Source of the DNA: Pseudoalteromonas sp. T1lg48
GTDB taxonomy: Bacteria > Pseudomonadota > Gammaproteobacteria > Enterobacterales > Alteromonadaceae
Direction: 5' to 3'
DNA length: 32,155 nucleotides
Assembly (NCBI RefSeq): GCF_002964785.1
Contig: NZ_PQCC01000009.1
Location: 1-32,155, forward strand
Under the pieces are notes generated by a model that searched no databases, was not told the DNA's origin, and was given only the letters and a program-made list of their open reading frames with translations. The translations under genes were made by a program, and so were the position numbers. Below, piece by piece: positions 17,135 to 24,418 of this stretch (the stretch's first letter is position 1; the number at the start of each line of letters is the position of its first letter).

Positions 17135-17162
17135 AATTTTACCTACACACTTGGGGGTCATG

Positions 17163-18164
17163 ATGATCAATCGCCAGCTACCTTTACTCGATCTACATCG
17201 CCATTTAGATGGCAATGTGCGCGCTACCACCATTCTCGAGTTGGGCCGACAGTTCAATATACAGCTCCCAGGTAGCGACCTTGAGTCTTTGCGTCCGCAT
17301 GTGCAGGTCGTTGAGATAGCCCCGGACTTGATGGCTTTTTTAGAAAAGCTCGACTGGGGCGTAAAGGTATTAGGGGATTACGACGCCTGCCGTCGCATTG
17401 CCATCGAAAATGTCGAGGATGCCGTGGCACAAGGCATAGACTACACCGAACTGCGTTTTAGCCCTTATTACATGGCGATGAGTCATAATCTGCATCCACA
17501 AGGGGTGGTTGAGGCCGTGGTCGATGGTATTCATAGCGCCGTGCGCGAGCATGACATCAAGGTCAACCTGATCGGCATTATGTCGCGCACCTTCGGACAA
17601 CAAAAATGTCAGCAAGAGCTGGACGCCATTTTGGCCTTTAAAGAGCAGATGGTGGCGGTTGATTTGGCCGGTGACGAACTTGGCTTTCCCGGCGAATTAT
17701 TTGTTGATCACTTTAAACAGGTACATAAGGCCGACTTACGAGCCACAGTGCATGCCGGTGAGGCACAGGATTCCAGCAGTATCTGGCAAGCCATCCAGGG
17801 ATTGGGGGCCGATCGTATCGGTCACGGTGTCAATGCCATCCAAGACCCTAAATTAATGGACTATCTGCGCGATAACCGTATTGGTATCGAGTCGTGTCTG
17901 ACGAGTAATGTACTCACCAGTACGGTGGCCGATATTCATACACATCCGCTGAAACGATTCCTTGAACACGGTATTTTGGCGTCGATTAATACCGATGATC
18001 CGGCGGTGCAGGGCATAGAGCTCGACAACGAGTATCAACACGCCGCATATCAGGCGGGCTTAACTAAAGAGGATATTGAACTAGCGCAAGCTAATGCGTT
18101 GGAAATCGCCTACTTAAGTGATGGCGATAAAGCCGCTTTAAAAGCCAAGGCCGCCGCCCGTTAG
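17163..18164 (+). CDS. add: Adenosine deaminase
   Basis: Add deaminates adenosine and deoxyadenosine to inosine and deoxyinosine in purine salvage. From ATG 17163 the protein is 333 aa, the same length as E. coli Add, with zinc ligands His12 and His14 ([10 protein letters not shown]), His197 and Asp278, catalytic Glu200 (VHAGEA), His221 (GHGV) and Asp279 (NTDDP). Upstream in-frame starts from 17118 exist but would precede any homology and overlap the promoter; the G-rich run at 17153-17157, 5 nt before this ATG, acts as the ribosome site. The adjacent ATG at 17160 is also possible. It is transcribed alone and ends at a terminator shared with fre. Confidence 0.95.
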   Translation: MINRQLPLLDLHRHLDGNVRATTILELGRQFNIQLPGSDLESLRPHVQVVEIAPDLMAFLEKLDWGVKVLGDYDACRRIAIENVEDAVAQGIDYTELRFSPYYMAMSHNLHPQGVVEAVVDGIHSAVREHDIKVNLIGIMSRTFGQQKCQQELDAILAFKEQMVAVDLAGDELGFPGELFVDHFKQVHKADLRATVHAGEAQDSSSIWQAIQGLGADRIGHGVNAIQDPKLMDYLRDNRIGIESCLTSNVLTSTVADIHTHPLKRFLEHGILASINTDDPAVQGIELDNEYQHAAYQAGLTKEDIELAQANALEIAYLSDGDKAALKAKAAAR

Positions 18165-18200
18165 GGTTAATTACGCGACGCATTATTGCATTTCAAAAAC

Positions 18201-18226
18201 AGAAAAGGGGCTTAAGCCCCTTTTCT
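18201..18226. terminator. Bidirectional terminator between add and fre
   Basis: A perfect 26-nt palindrome: two 11-nt arms (AGAAAAGGGGC and its complement) around TTAA. Each strand ends in a T-rich stretch, so it can stop add from the left and fre from the right; it lies 36 bp past add and 23 bp past fre. Confidence 0.9.
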
Positions 18227-18249
18227 AGAAGTGAACACTCGGCCGCTGC

Positions 18250-18963
18250 TTATTTGATAAAGGCAAAGGCATCCGCGTACATATGCTCGCGCAATGCACC
18301 GTGTTCGATAAAGTCATCGCGTACCGCGCCTATCATGTCGAAACGCCCAGCCATATAAATGGAATACGGCTCCAGCGATACAATGTCCTTCATCACCGCC
18401 TGATGCACTAAGCCGGTGTGGCCGTGCCACTCGCCCTGTGGTTGTTCAACAACAGGGATAAAGGTGAAATGCGGGTTGCTGGCGGCCCATGCTTCCATTT
18501 CCGCCTTGGCATACAGCGCGTTTTCGTGTTTTACACCCCAGTAGAAAAATACCGGACGGTTGCAGCCGATTTCAGCCAGGTGGTCGGCCATCGACTTGAC
18601 GTAGGAGAAGCCGGTGCCACCCGCCAAAAGGATCATTGGACGGTCGCAATCTAAACGCAATTGCGACACGCCCAGGCCGACTTCTAGCGTTGCCTGGGTG
18701 CCATTGGCATGATGCTCTTTTAGGTGATCAAGCGCCTGCATGGCGTATGAATCGGCACCCGAGGCACCAATATGCAACTCGATTTCGTGTTGTTGGCTGG
18801 GGCGGCTGGCGATTGAAAATGCACGTTTGTCTTTTTCCGCCAGTACCAGCTGGCAATAATGACCCGCTTCAAATTGAGCCGGCGCGTTTGGCTTCAAAAT
18901 GACTTTATAAACGAATTCTGTAAGTGGCGAAATGCTCAGCACATCCGCTTGTAATGTTTGCAT
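18250..18963 (-). CDS. fre: NAD(P)H-flavin reductase
   Basis: Fre reduces free riboflavin, FMN or FAD with NAD(P)H and supplies reduced flavin to other enzymes; it belongs to the ferredoxin-NADP reductase fold. The 237-aa protein (E. coli 233) has the flavin motif RAFSIAS (47-53) and the nicotinamide-binding AGGTGFSYVKSM (114-125), and ends in DAFAFI as in E. coli. LuxG-type reductases are similar, but there is no lux context. AAGG 6 nt upstream supports the ATG. It lies 70 bp downstream of ubiD on the same strand, the conserved ubiD-fre order; UbiX-derived prenylated FMN needs reduced FMN, so the pairing is functionally sensible. Confidence 0.94.
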   Translation of the reverse strand: MQTLQADVLSISPLTEFVYKVILKPNAPAQFEAGHYCQLVLAEKDKRAFSIASRPSQQHEIELHIGASGADSYAMQALDHLKEHHANGTQATLEVGLGVSQLRLDCDRPMILLAGGTGFSYVKSMADHLAEIGCNRPVFFYWGVKHENALYAKAEMEAWAASNPHFTFIPVVEQPQGEWHGHTGLVHQAVMKDIVSLEPYSIYMAGRFDMIGAVRDDFIEHGALREHMYADAFAFIK

Positions 18964-19033
18964 GATTAACCTTGCTTCTTACTCTTAACTGCTAGCCTAT
19001 CATAGATGGCTAATTAACGGGCACCTAAGGGCC

Positions 19034-20500
19034 CTAGTCTATGCCCAATGAGTCCCATATCTCATCGACTCTTTGTTTGGTGGCCTCGTCCATCTCGATA
19101 GGCTCGCCCCATTCGCGGTCGGTTTCACCGGGCCATTTGTTGGTTGCATCCATGCCCATTTTTGAGCCTAAACCGGAGACCGGTGAGGCAAAATCCAGGT
19201 AGTCGATAGGGGTATTTTCTACCAAGGTGGTGTCACGAGCCGGATCCATACGCGTGGTAATGGCCCAGATCACGTCATTCCAGTCACGGGCATTGACGTC
19301 ATCATCACAGACGATCACAAACTTGGTGTACATAAACTGGCGCAGGAATGACCACACCCCCATCATCACCCGTTTTGCATGCCCTGGATATTGCTTCTTC
19401 ATGGTCACCACGGCCATACGGTAGGAGCAACCCTCCGGCGGCAGATAGAAGTCAACGATTTCCGGGAACTGTTTTTGCAAAATAGGCACAAATACTTCGT
19501 TTAGTGCTACACCTAAAATGGCCGGCTCATCGGGTGGGCGGCCGGTATAGGTGCTGTGGTAAATAGGATTTTCGCGATGGGTAATATGGGTCACCGTCAT
19601 AACCGGGAAATCATCGACTTCATTGTAATAGCCGGTGTGATCGCCAAAAGGGCCCTCGGGCGCCAGCTCGTCTTGAGCAATGTAGCCCTCGAGCACTATT
19701 TCGGCACTGGCAGGCACCTGTAAATCGTTGGAAATCGATTTCACTACCTCGGTTTTGCTGCCACGCAACAAACCGGCAAAGGCGTATTCGCTGAGCGTAT
19801 CCGGCACCGGCGTGACAGCACCCAAAATAGTGGCCGGATCGGCACCCAGGGCAACGGACACCGGGTAGGGCTCCCCCGGATTTTCCTTACACCATTCCTG
19901 GAAATCCAGGGCGCCGCCGCGATGCGATAACCAGCGCATAATAATTTTGTTTTTACCCAGCAGTTGCTGGCGGTAAATACCCAGATTCTGGCGCTTTTTG
20001 TAAGGTCCTTTAGTGACCGTCAGGCCCCAGGTAATAAGAGGCGCGGCATCGCCGGGCCAACAATGCTGAATGGGTAGCTTGGTCAGGTCGACCTCGTCGC
20101 CACTGAGCACCACCTGCTGACAGGGGGCTTTCTTTACTTCCTTGGCCGGCATATTGAGGACTTGTTTAAATACCGGGATCTGTCCAAGCGCTTCTTTAAT
20201 GCCTTTAGGGGGCTCGGGCTCTTTGAGGAAGGCCAGTAGTTTACCTACTTCGCGTAGTGCCTCGACATTATCCTGACCCATACCCAGGGCAACCCGCTCG
20301 GGAGTACCAAAGAGATTTGCAAGCACTGGGATATCAAAGCCGACCGGGTTCTCAAATAGTAAGGCCGGGCCCTTGGCACGTAAGGTGCGATCGGCAATTT
20401 CGGTCATTTCCAAATGGGTACTGATGGGTTGGCTGATCCGCTTGAGCTCGCCGCGCTCTTCAAGTAACGCGATAAAGTCTCTTAAGTCTTTGTATTTCAT
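19034..20500 (-). CDS. ubiD: 3-octaprenyl-4-hydroxybenzoate decarboxylase (prenyl-FMN dependent)
   Basis: UbiD removes the carboxyl group of the polyprenyl-4-hydroxybenzoate intermediate in ubiquinone synthesis, using prenylated FMN made by UbiX plus Mn2+/K+. The 488-aa protein is very close to E. coli UbiD (497 aa). Visible conserved blocks include [12 protein letters not shown] with Arg177, [18 protein letters not shown] (237-254), and [13 protein letters not shown], whose Glu282 and Asp287 correspond to the acid pair of the family. The start is ATG at 20500, with AGAGG 4 nt upstream and homology to MKYNDLRDF; the frame stays open a further 63 bp upstream, but that extension is not supported. 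A TATAAT lies 32 bp upstream. mliC is 59 bp upstream and fre 70 bp downstream. Confidence 0.97.
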   Translation of the reverse strand: MKYKDLRDFIALLEERGELKRISQPISTHLEMTEIADRTLRAKGPALLFENPVGFDIPVLANLFGTPERVALGMGQDNVEALREVGKLLAFLKEPEPPKGIKEALGQIPVFKQVLNMPAKEVKKAPCQQVVLSGDEVDLTKLPIQHCWPGDAAPLITWGLTVTKGPYKKRQNLGIYRQQLLGKNKIIMRWLSHRGGALDFQEWCKENPGEPYPVSVALGADPATILGAVTPVPDTLSEYAFAGLLRGSKTEVVKSISNDLQVPASAEIVLEGYIAQDELAPEGPFGDHTGYYNEVDDFPVMTVTHITHRENPIYHSTYTGRPPDEPAILGVALNEVFVPILQKQFPEIVDFYLPPEGCSYRMAVVTMKKQYPGHAKRVMMGVWSFLRQFMYTKFVIVCDDDVNARDWNDVIWAITTRMDPARDTTLVENTPIDYLDFASPVSGLGSKMGMDATNKWPGETDREWGEPIEMDEATKQRVDEIWDSLGID

Positions 20501-20531
20501 TACGCCTCTGTAAGCCTCGAGAGTTTGCAAC

Positions 20532-20537
20532 ATTATA
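20532..20537 (-). promoter_or_regulatory. Possible -10 element of the ubiD promoter
   Basis: The minus strand reads a perfect TATAAT, 31 bp before the ubiD ATG. The best -35 is TTGATC with a 20-bp spacer, which is too long, so the element may need an activator or may be chance. Confidence 0.35.
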
Positions 20538-20559
20538 CTTGATGGCGACGCAAAAGCGA

Positions 20560-20865
20560 TCAATCACTGCGCTGGCACTGCCAGGTTTCGTCGTTGATCA
20601 TCAGTATGCTGTTATCGCCCTTGCCCCAAAAGGTCAGCTCTCTATTGCTGTACTTGGCACCGGAGGCGGCACGCTCACCGCGCAGGGTATAGGTATCTTG
20701 ATCTAAAGTCAGGGTTGCGCTCTCGGCGCCGAAGCGAACGCTGAATGTAGCCCCCGAATCACAGCGGTAGTTTACCGCCACGGAGCGATCTTCGGTTAAG
20801 GGCAACTCGTTGCAGGCGCTGAGCAGTATAGTGGCGGGTATTGCGAGAAAAAGTATCTTAGCCAT
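20560..20865 (-). CDS. MliC/PliC-type lysozyme inhibitor lipoprotein
   Basis: A 101-aa lipoprotein. The signal peptide ends in lipobox LLSAC, lipidation at Cys18; the next residues are Asn-Glu, not Asp at +2, which favours outer-membrane sorting. The mature part (about 31-98) is a small beta-barrel of the MliC family that binds and blocks c-type lysozyme: [13 protein letters not shown], the loop ASGAKYSN (67-74, Ser68) and [11 protein letters not shown] (79-89, Lys82), the two loops that insert into the lysozyme active site. Cys35 and Cys97 could form a disulfide. I chose ATG at 20865 because GGAG lies 7 nt upstream; a TTG at 20880 would add five residues. It precedes ubiD by 59 bp and may share its transcript. 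Confidence 0.82.
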   Translation of the reverse strand: MAKILFLAIPATILLSACNELPLTEDRSVAVNYRCDSGATFSVRFGAESATLTLDQDTYTLRGERAASGAKYSNRELTFWGKGDNSILMINDETWQCQRSD

Positions 20866-20947
20866 TGTTTTGCTCCGCAATTGTGGACAACTTCAGTGTA
20901 GCGTATTAGCTTAACAAGGCCCATTTAACACTGCAAAAGGAATGCCC

Positions 20948-21841
20948 ATGGCTGGCGCAAGTTTACTGACCCTACTTGATGATATCACCGCCCTATTAGA
21001 CGACATTGCCACCATGAGTAAGGTGGCGACCAAAAAAACCGCCGGCGTACTGGGGGACGATCTGGCCCTTAATGCGCAGCAGGTTTCGGGGGTGAACGCC
21101 GACCGCGAGTTACCCGTGGTCTGGGCGGTGGCCAAAGGCTCCATGCTCAATAAGGCCATCCTGGTGCCCGCGGCGCTGCTGATTAGCGCCTTTATTCCCT
21201 GGCTGATCACGCCGCTGTTAATGTTAGGTGGCTTATTCTTGTGTTTTGAAGGCGCAGAAAAGCTGGTTCATGGCAAGGAAGAGCAGCCGGAGCATCCGGC
21301 CCTGGCTGAGCCGCTCACTCCGGAAGCAGAAAAGGAAAAAATAAAGGGGGCGATACGCACCGATTTCATTCTTTCCGCGGAAATTATCGTGATCTCACTG
21401 GGTACGGTTGCGACCGCCAGTTTTATTCATCAGCTATCCGTGCTGTCTGTGATTGCTGTGGTGATGACGGTGGGTGTATATGGCCTGGTAGCGGGTATCG
21501 TTAAATTGGATGACGCCGGGTTATATCTGCTGCAGCGGGGTGTTTCAGCTAAAAGCGCCATGAGTCGTGCTATGGGTCGTTTCTTGCTGACCTTGGCACC
21601 CTGGTTGATGAAGGCACTGGCGGTACTGGGCACCATAGCCATGTTTCTAGTGGGTGGCGGTATCTTGGTTCATGGCATTGCGCCCTTGCATCATCTTATT
21701 GGCCATTGGGGCGAGCAGGTCGGTCAATACGGTGGTCTTGTTGAGGCCTTGGTTGTTAATGGTGCCAATGGTTTGGTTGGGCTACTGGCTGGATTCGTCG
21801 TCGTTATCGCACTACACTTGGTCAAGCTGCTGAAAAAGTAA
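20948..21841 (+). CDS. DUF808/YedI family inner membrane protein
   Basis: A 297-aa polytopic membrane protein close to E. coli YedI (305 aa), function unknown. It begins [20 protein letters not shown] and carries the family segment [20 protein letters not shown] (30-49). Membrane helices are likely at about 68-100 (two), 140-160, 165-185, 215-240 and 272-292, with an acidic loop at 105-135. ATG at 20948 has AAGGA 6 nt upstream; the ATG two codons earlier is too near that site. It is divergent from mliC (82 bp between starts) and monocistronic, ending at a clear terminator. A weak upstream promoter TGGACA-N17-TAGCTT can be drawn. DUF808 proteins have been suggested to be transporters; nothing here proves this. 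Confidence 0.9.
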   Translation: MAGASLLTLLDDITALLDDIATMSKVATKKTAGVLGDDLALNAQQVSGVNADRELPVVWAVAKGSMLNKAILVPAALLISAFIPWLITPLLMLGGLFLCFEGAEKLVHGKEEQPEHPALAEPLTPEAEKEKIKGAIRTDFILSAEIIVISLGTVATASFIHQLSVLSVIAVVMTVGVYGLVAGIVKLDDAGLYLLQRGVSAKSAMSRAMGRFLLTLAPWLMKALAVLGTIAMFLVGGGILVHGIAPLHHLIGHWGEQVGQYGGLVEALVVNGANGLVGLLAGFVVVIALHLVKLLKK

Positions 21842-21858
21842 TAAATCCTAAAGAAGTT

Positions 21859-21882
21859 AGCCCGGCAAATGCCGGGCTTTTT
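21859..21882 (+). terminator. Rho-independent terminator of the DUF808 gene
   Basis: AGCCCGGC (21859-21866), AAAT loop, GCCGGGCT (21871-21878) and a following T run. It lies 17 bp past the DUF808 stop and 8 bp past the convergent receptor stop; the T run favours the plus direction. Confidence 0.9.
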
Positions 21883-21890
21883 CAGACTAG

Positions 21891-23960
21891 TTAGAAACTA
21901 AACTGAGCGGCGAGGCGGAAGTTGGTACCTTCGCCCACGGTGACATTATTGACACCGCCACCGGCCACATAATCGGTATCGAAAAGGTTTTCGATATTTA
22001 GGCGCAGGTCGACATCATTGCCGGCTAGCTTGATGGCATAGGTGGCACCGACATCGACGCGGGTATAGGCGTCTTTTTCTATCTGGTTATCGCTGTCGGC
22101 AAAGCGTTTGCCGGTGTAGAAGAGCCCGGCATTGAGCGCCAGTGCTTCGGTCACTTCATAGCGTGACCACAATGAGGCCGACCATTTCGGTGCATCTGCC
22201 GGGGTCTTTCCTTCCAAGGTTTCATCACGCTCGTAGTTGGCATCCAGATACATGGTTGAGGCCATGACAAAGAAGCGGTCGCTCAGGGCACCTTGGGCGG
22301 CTAACTCGGCACCCTTATGGCGCTGCTCGCCCACTTGCGTGGTGATGGTGTCATAATCCGGATGCTCCACCAACTCGCTAACCAGGGTGCCTTTCTTACT
22401 AATATCAAAGAGTGCACCGGTCAGCAGCAGGCGATCATCAAACAGTTGCCACTTGGCGCCTATCTCCATTTGCTCCGAGGTGATGGCATCGAGTTTCATA
22501 TTGTGGTTTTTATCGCTTTCATTAATAAGGCGCTCCGAGCCCTGAGGTTCAAACCCCTCGGAGTAGCTGGCATACAGGGTTGCATTGTGGTGCGGGTGAT
22601 ACAGCAGGCCAACCTTAGGCAGCACGGACTCGTTGTCGGCGCTCTCTTTATTCTGTTTATCATAGCGACCACCGAGGGATAGCTGCCACTGGGGATTCAA
22701 GGTGATCAAATCCTGGATATAGATGCCGTAGTAGTCGTACTCGTTGCTGCTTAGACTGGTATCGCTTTTATAGCTGATGTCGGGGCGGCTAGGCTCAGTT
22801 TGGCCGGGGATAAAGTCGATGGCATCGGCACTGGTGCGCAGTTGGCCATAGTAATAATCCAGGCTATTGGCACCAATCAGCAGCTGATGCTGCGCGCCCG
22901 CCAGCTGGAAGTCACCGATGAGGTCGATATAGGCGGTGGTAAATTGCCAATCGTCAAAGCGATCATAGGGGCGCGAGTTATAGCTGTCTCCGAGTTGGTA
23001 GTCACCGGGTTTGCGTGGTGCCGACTCGAAGCGTTGGCGTTCGAAGGTTTGCTCATTATAACCGAGCTTAAGTTGCCAGTTATCGTTAAGGTAGGTACGT
23101 ACATCCAGGCCGAGGTTTTCAACCTCAATGTCGGTAAAGGCCCAGGAAAAGTCGTAAATGGTTTTATCATCGCCAATCAGCTTGCCTTGCTCATCTAACC
23201 AGGCACCGGTGTCGAGACCGGTTTTATCGTCGGTGCGATCATAGTGAAAACGGATCAGGGTATCTTCGCTTAAGTCGTAATCAACGACTAGGGCGCCGAG
23301 GAAACGGTCGCGCTCACGTTCGTCGCCATTGGCGTAGTCACGCCAGAAATTAACGTCTTGCTTAACCACAATGCCTCTGCCACGCAGCGTTTCATCGCCG
23401 TTAAGAGCCGAGCTTGCATCCAGCATAAAACGCGTTGAACCATGTTGATCAACGTCGGCGCTGAGATTAACAAAGCGGTTCGCAATTGGCTTCTTGGTAA
23501 CCATATTAACTAAGCCGCCAGGACCGGACTGACCATATAAAATGCTTGCTGGGCCCTTGATCACTTCAACGCGCTCTAAAATCTCAATGGGCTGTTGGTA
23601 GTGTGACCAGTGCTGGTGGCCATCGCGCAGATAGCCGGTCGCAGAGCTTAAACTAAAGCCGCGCATATTGAAGGTTTCCCGGTTACGTTGTTTTGATCCC
23701 GAGGTTAGACTGGCGTCGTTGCTGAGTACCTCGCCCAGGGTAGTAGCCAGTTGCTCATTGACTATGGTTTCTGGGATTACCGTAACCGACTGGGCCGTCT
23801 CTAACAGCGAGGCATCGGTGCGCATGGCGCCGGAAGCGCTGTCGACCTTATAATCATTGAAATAACTGCCGATCACTTCAATGGTTTCCATTTGGGTTGC
23901 CGCTAGGCTTGGCGTAGATAAGGCACTGAGAATAATGAGTGAAAGAGGGTGGCGCGTCAT
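21891..23960 (-). CDS. TonB-dependent siderophore receptor
   Basis: A 689-aa outer-membrane beta-barrel for ferric-siderophore import, powered by TonB-ExbBD. The signal peptide is cleaved after SLA (about residue 20), followed at once by a TonB box METIEVIGSY (24-33). The plug domain (about 45-160) has NRETFNMRGFSLSS and ERVEVIKGPASILYGQSGPGGLVNMVTKKP in two blocks; the barrel ends in aromatic Phe (AAQFSF), the outer-membrane assembly signal. The overall pattern is the siderophore-receptor family that includes FhuE and FpvA; the ligand cannot be read. AGGA lies 9 nt before ATG. A Fur box sits inside its promoter. No siderophore synthesis, ABC transporter or TonB gene lies nearby, so it may scavenge foreign siderophores. 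It is read divergently from a sensor kinase. Confidence 0.93.
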   Translation of the reverse strand: MTRHPLSLIILSALSTPSLAATQMETIEVIGSYFNDYKVDSASGAMRTDASLLETAQSVTVIPETIVNEQLATTLGEVLSNDASLTSGSKQRNRETFNMRGFSLSSATGYLRDGHQHWSHYQQPIEILERVEVIKGPASILYGQSGPGGLVNMVTKKPIANRFVNLSADVDQHGSTRFMLDASSALNGDETLRGRGIVVKQDVNFWRDYANGDERERDRFLGALVVDYDLSEDTLIRFHYDRTDDKTGLDTGAWLDEQGKLIGDDKTIYDFSWAFTDIEVENLGLDVRTYLNDNWQLKLGYNEQTFERQRFESAPRKPGDYQLGDSYNSRPYDRFDDWQFTTAYIDLIGDFQLAGAQHQLLIGANSLDYYYGQLRTSADAIDFIPGQTEPSRPDISYKSDTSLSSNEYDYYGIYIQDLITLNPQWQLSLGGRYDKQNKESADNESVLPKVGLLYHPHHNATLYASYSEGFEPQGSERLINESDKNHNMKLDAITSEQMEIGAKWQLFDDRLLLTGALFDISKKGTLVSELVEHPDYDTITTQVGEQRHKGAELAAQGALSDRFFVMASTMYLDANYERDETLEGKTPADAPKWSASLWSRYEVTEALALNAGLFYTGKRFADSDNQIEKDAYTRVDVGATYAIKLAGNDVDLRLNIENLFDTDYVAGGGVNNVTVGEGTNFRLAAQFSF

Positions 23961-24004
23961 TGCGTAAGATCCTAAAGAGTTGTTAAGAGTTATTGTGAAT
24001 GCGC

Positions 24005-24033
24005 ATGCTATTGCAAATGATTATCAATTGCAA
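24005..24033 (-). promoter_or_regulatory. Fur-controlled promoter of the siderophore receptor
   Basis: On the minus strand TTGCAA (24033-24028), a 17-bp spacer and TAGCAT (24010-24005) form a promoter. The spacer is filled by a Fur box (24013-24031) matching the 19-bp consensus GATAATGATAATCATTATC at 13 positions by my count, including the central AATGATtATCA. The box is further framed by TTGCAA on both sides. Fur-Fe2+ bound here would block RNA polymerase, giving induction in low iron. Start about 45 bp upstream of the ATG. Confidence 0.75.
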
Positions 24034-24418
24034 GTGGTGTGTTTTTATATCAAGGTAGGTAGTGCGTTCGGCAAGTGGATCTCTCTTCAGACTATTTAAT
24101 TAAATCAATAAGTTCGTTTAAAAGTGGGCTATAATTTGCACTCTCATACTAGGTGTGTCTTTAGCGCCTTGGGGTGGAAGTGGCATAGGTTAATAGTCGT
24201 AATAAAGTTGAATATGCCCGCCGGATATGAATAAATAGCAAACACTCGCAATACGTTGAGGCTATTTCTATAAAAGCGAATGCCAACAAGGATAGGCGGT
24301 GGCATGAGCGTTAGTGATAGCAATGCGAATCGAAAGTGACGCTATTTATGTCTCAAGTAATAAATACGCTAGGGTATGGCAGCTATGCTCTAGTACAACG
24401 CCAAAGTGGAAGAAAGTA
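24034..24418. other. A/T-rich intergenic region upstream of the TPR hybrid kinase
   Basis: No supported gene in 385 bp. It holds a perfect TATAAT at 24130-24135 without a -35, and a weak TTGAAT (24208-24213)-N17-ATAAAT pair. An in-frame GTG at 24314 would extend the kinase by 35 residues, but it has no ribosome site and would bury the signal peptide. No riboswitch, terminator or second Fur box recognised. Confidence 0.5.

Noticed and set aside
20501..20563. Upstream extension of ubiD
   Set aside because: Not homologous to UbiD, overlaps the likely promoter, and ATG 20500 has a good ribosome site.
22317..22682. Open frame of 121 codons antisense to the receptor
   Set aside because: Same reason: low-information Leu/Gln-rich translation, no start context.
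22800..23198. Open frame of 132 codons on the plus strand, antisense to the siderophore receptor
   Set aside because: It mirrors the receptor's codon pattern, has no ribosome site and no recognisable domain.
24314..24418. N-terminal extension of the TPR kinase from a GTG
   Set aside because: No Shine-Dalgarno, and it would place 35 hydrophilic residues before an obvious signal peptide.
24034..24418. Riboswitch or small RNA upstream of the TPR kinase
   Set aside because: No conserved riboswitch core or terminator hairpin seen; only A/T-rich sequence with weak promoter-like boxes.
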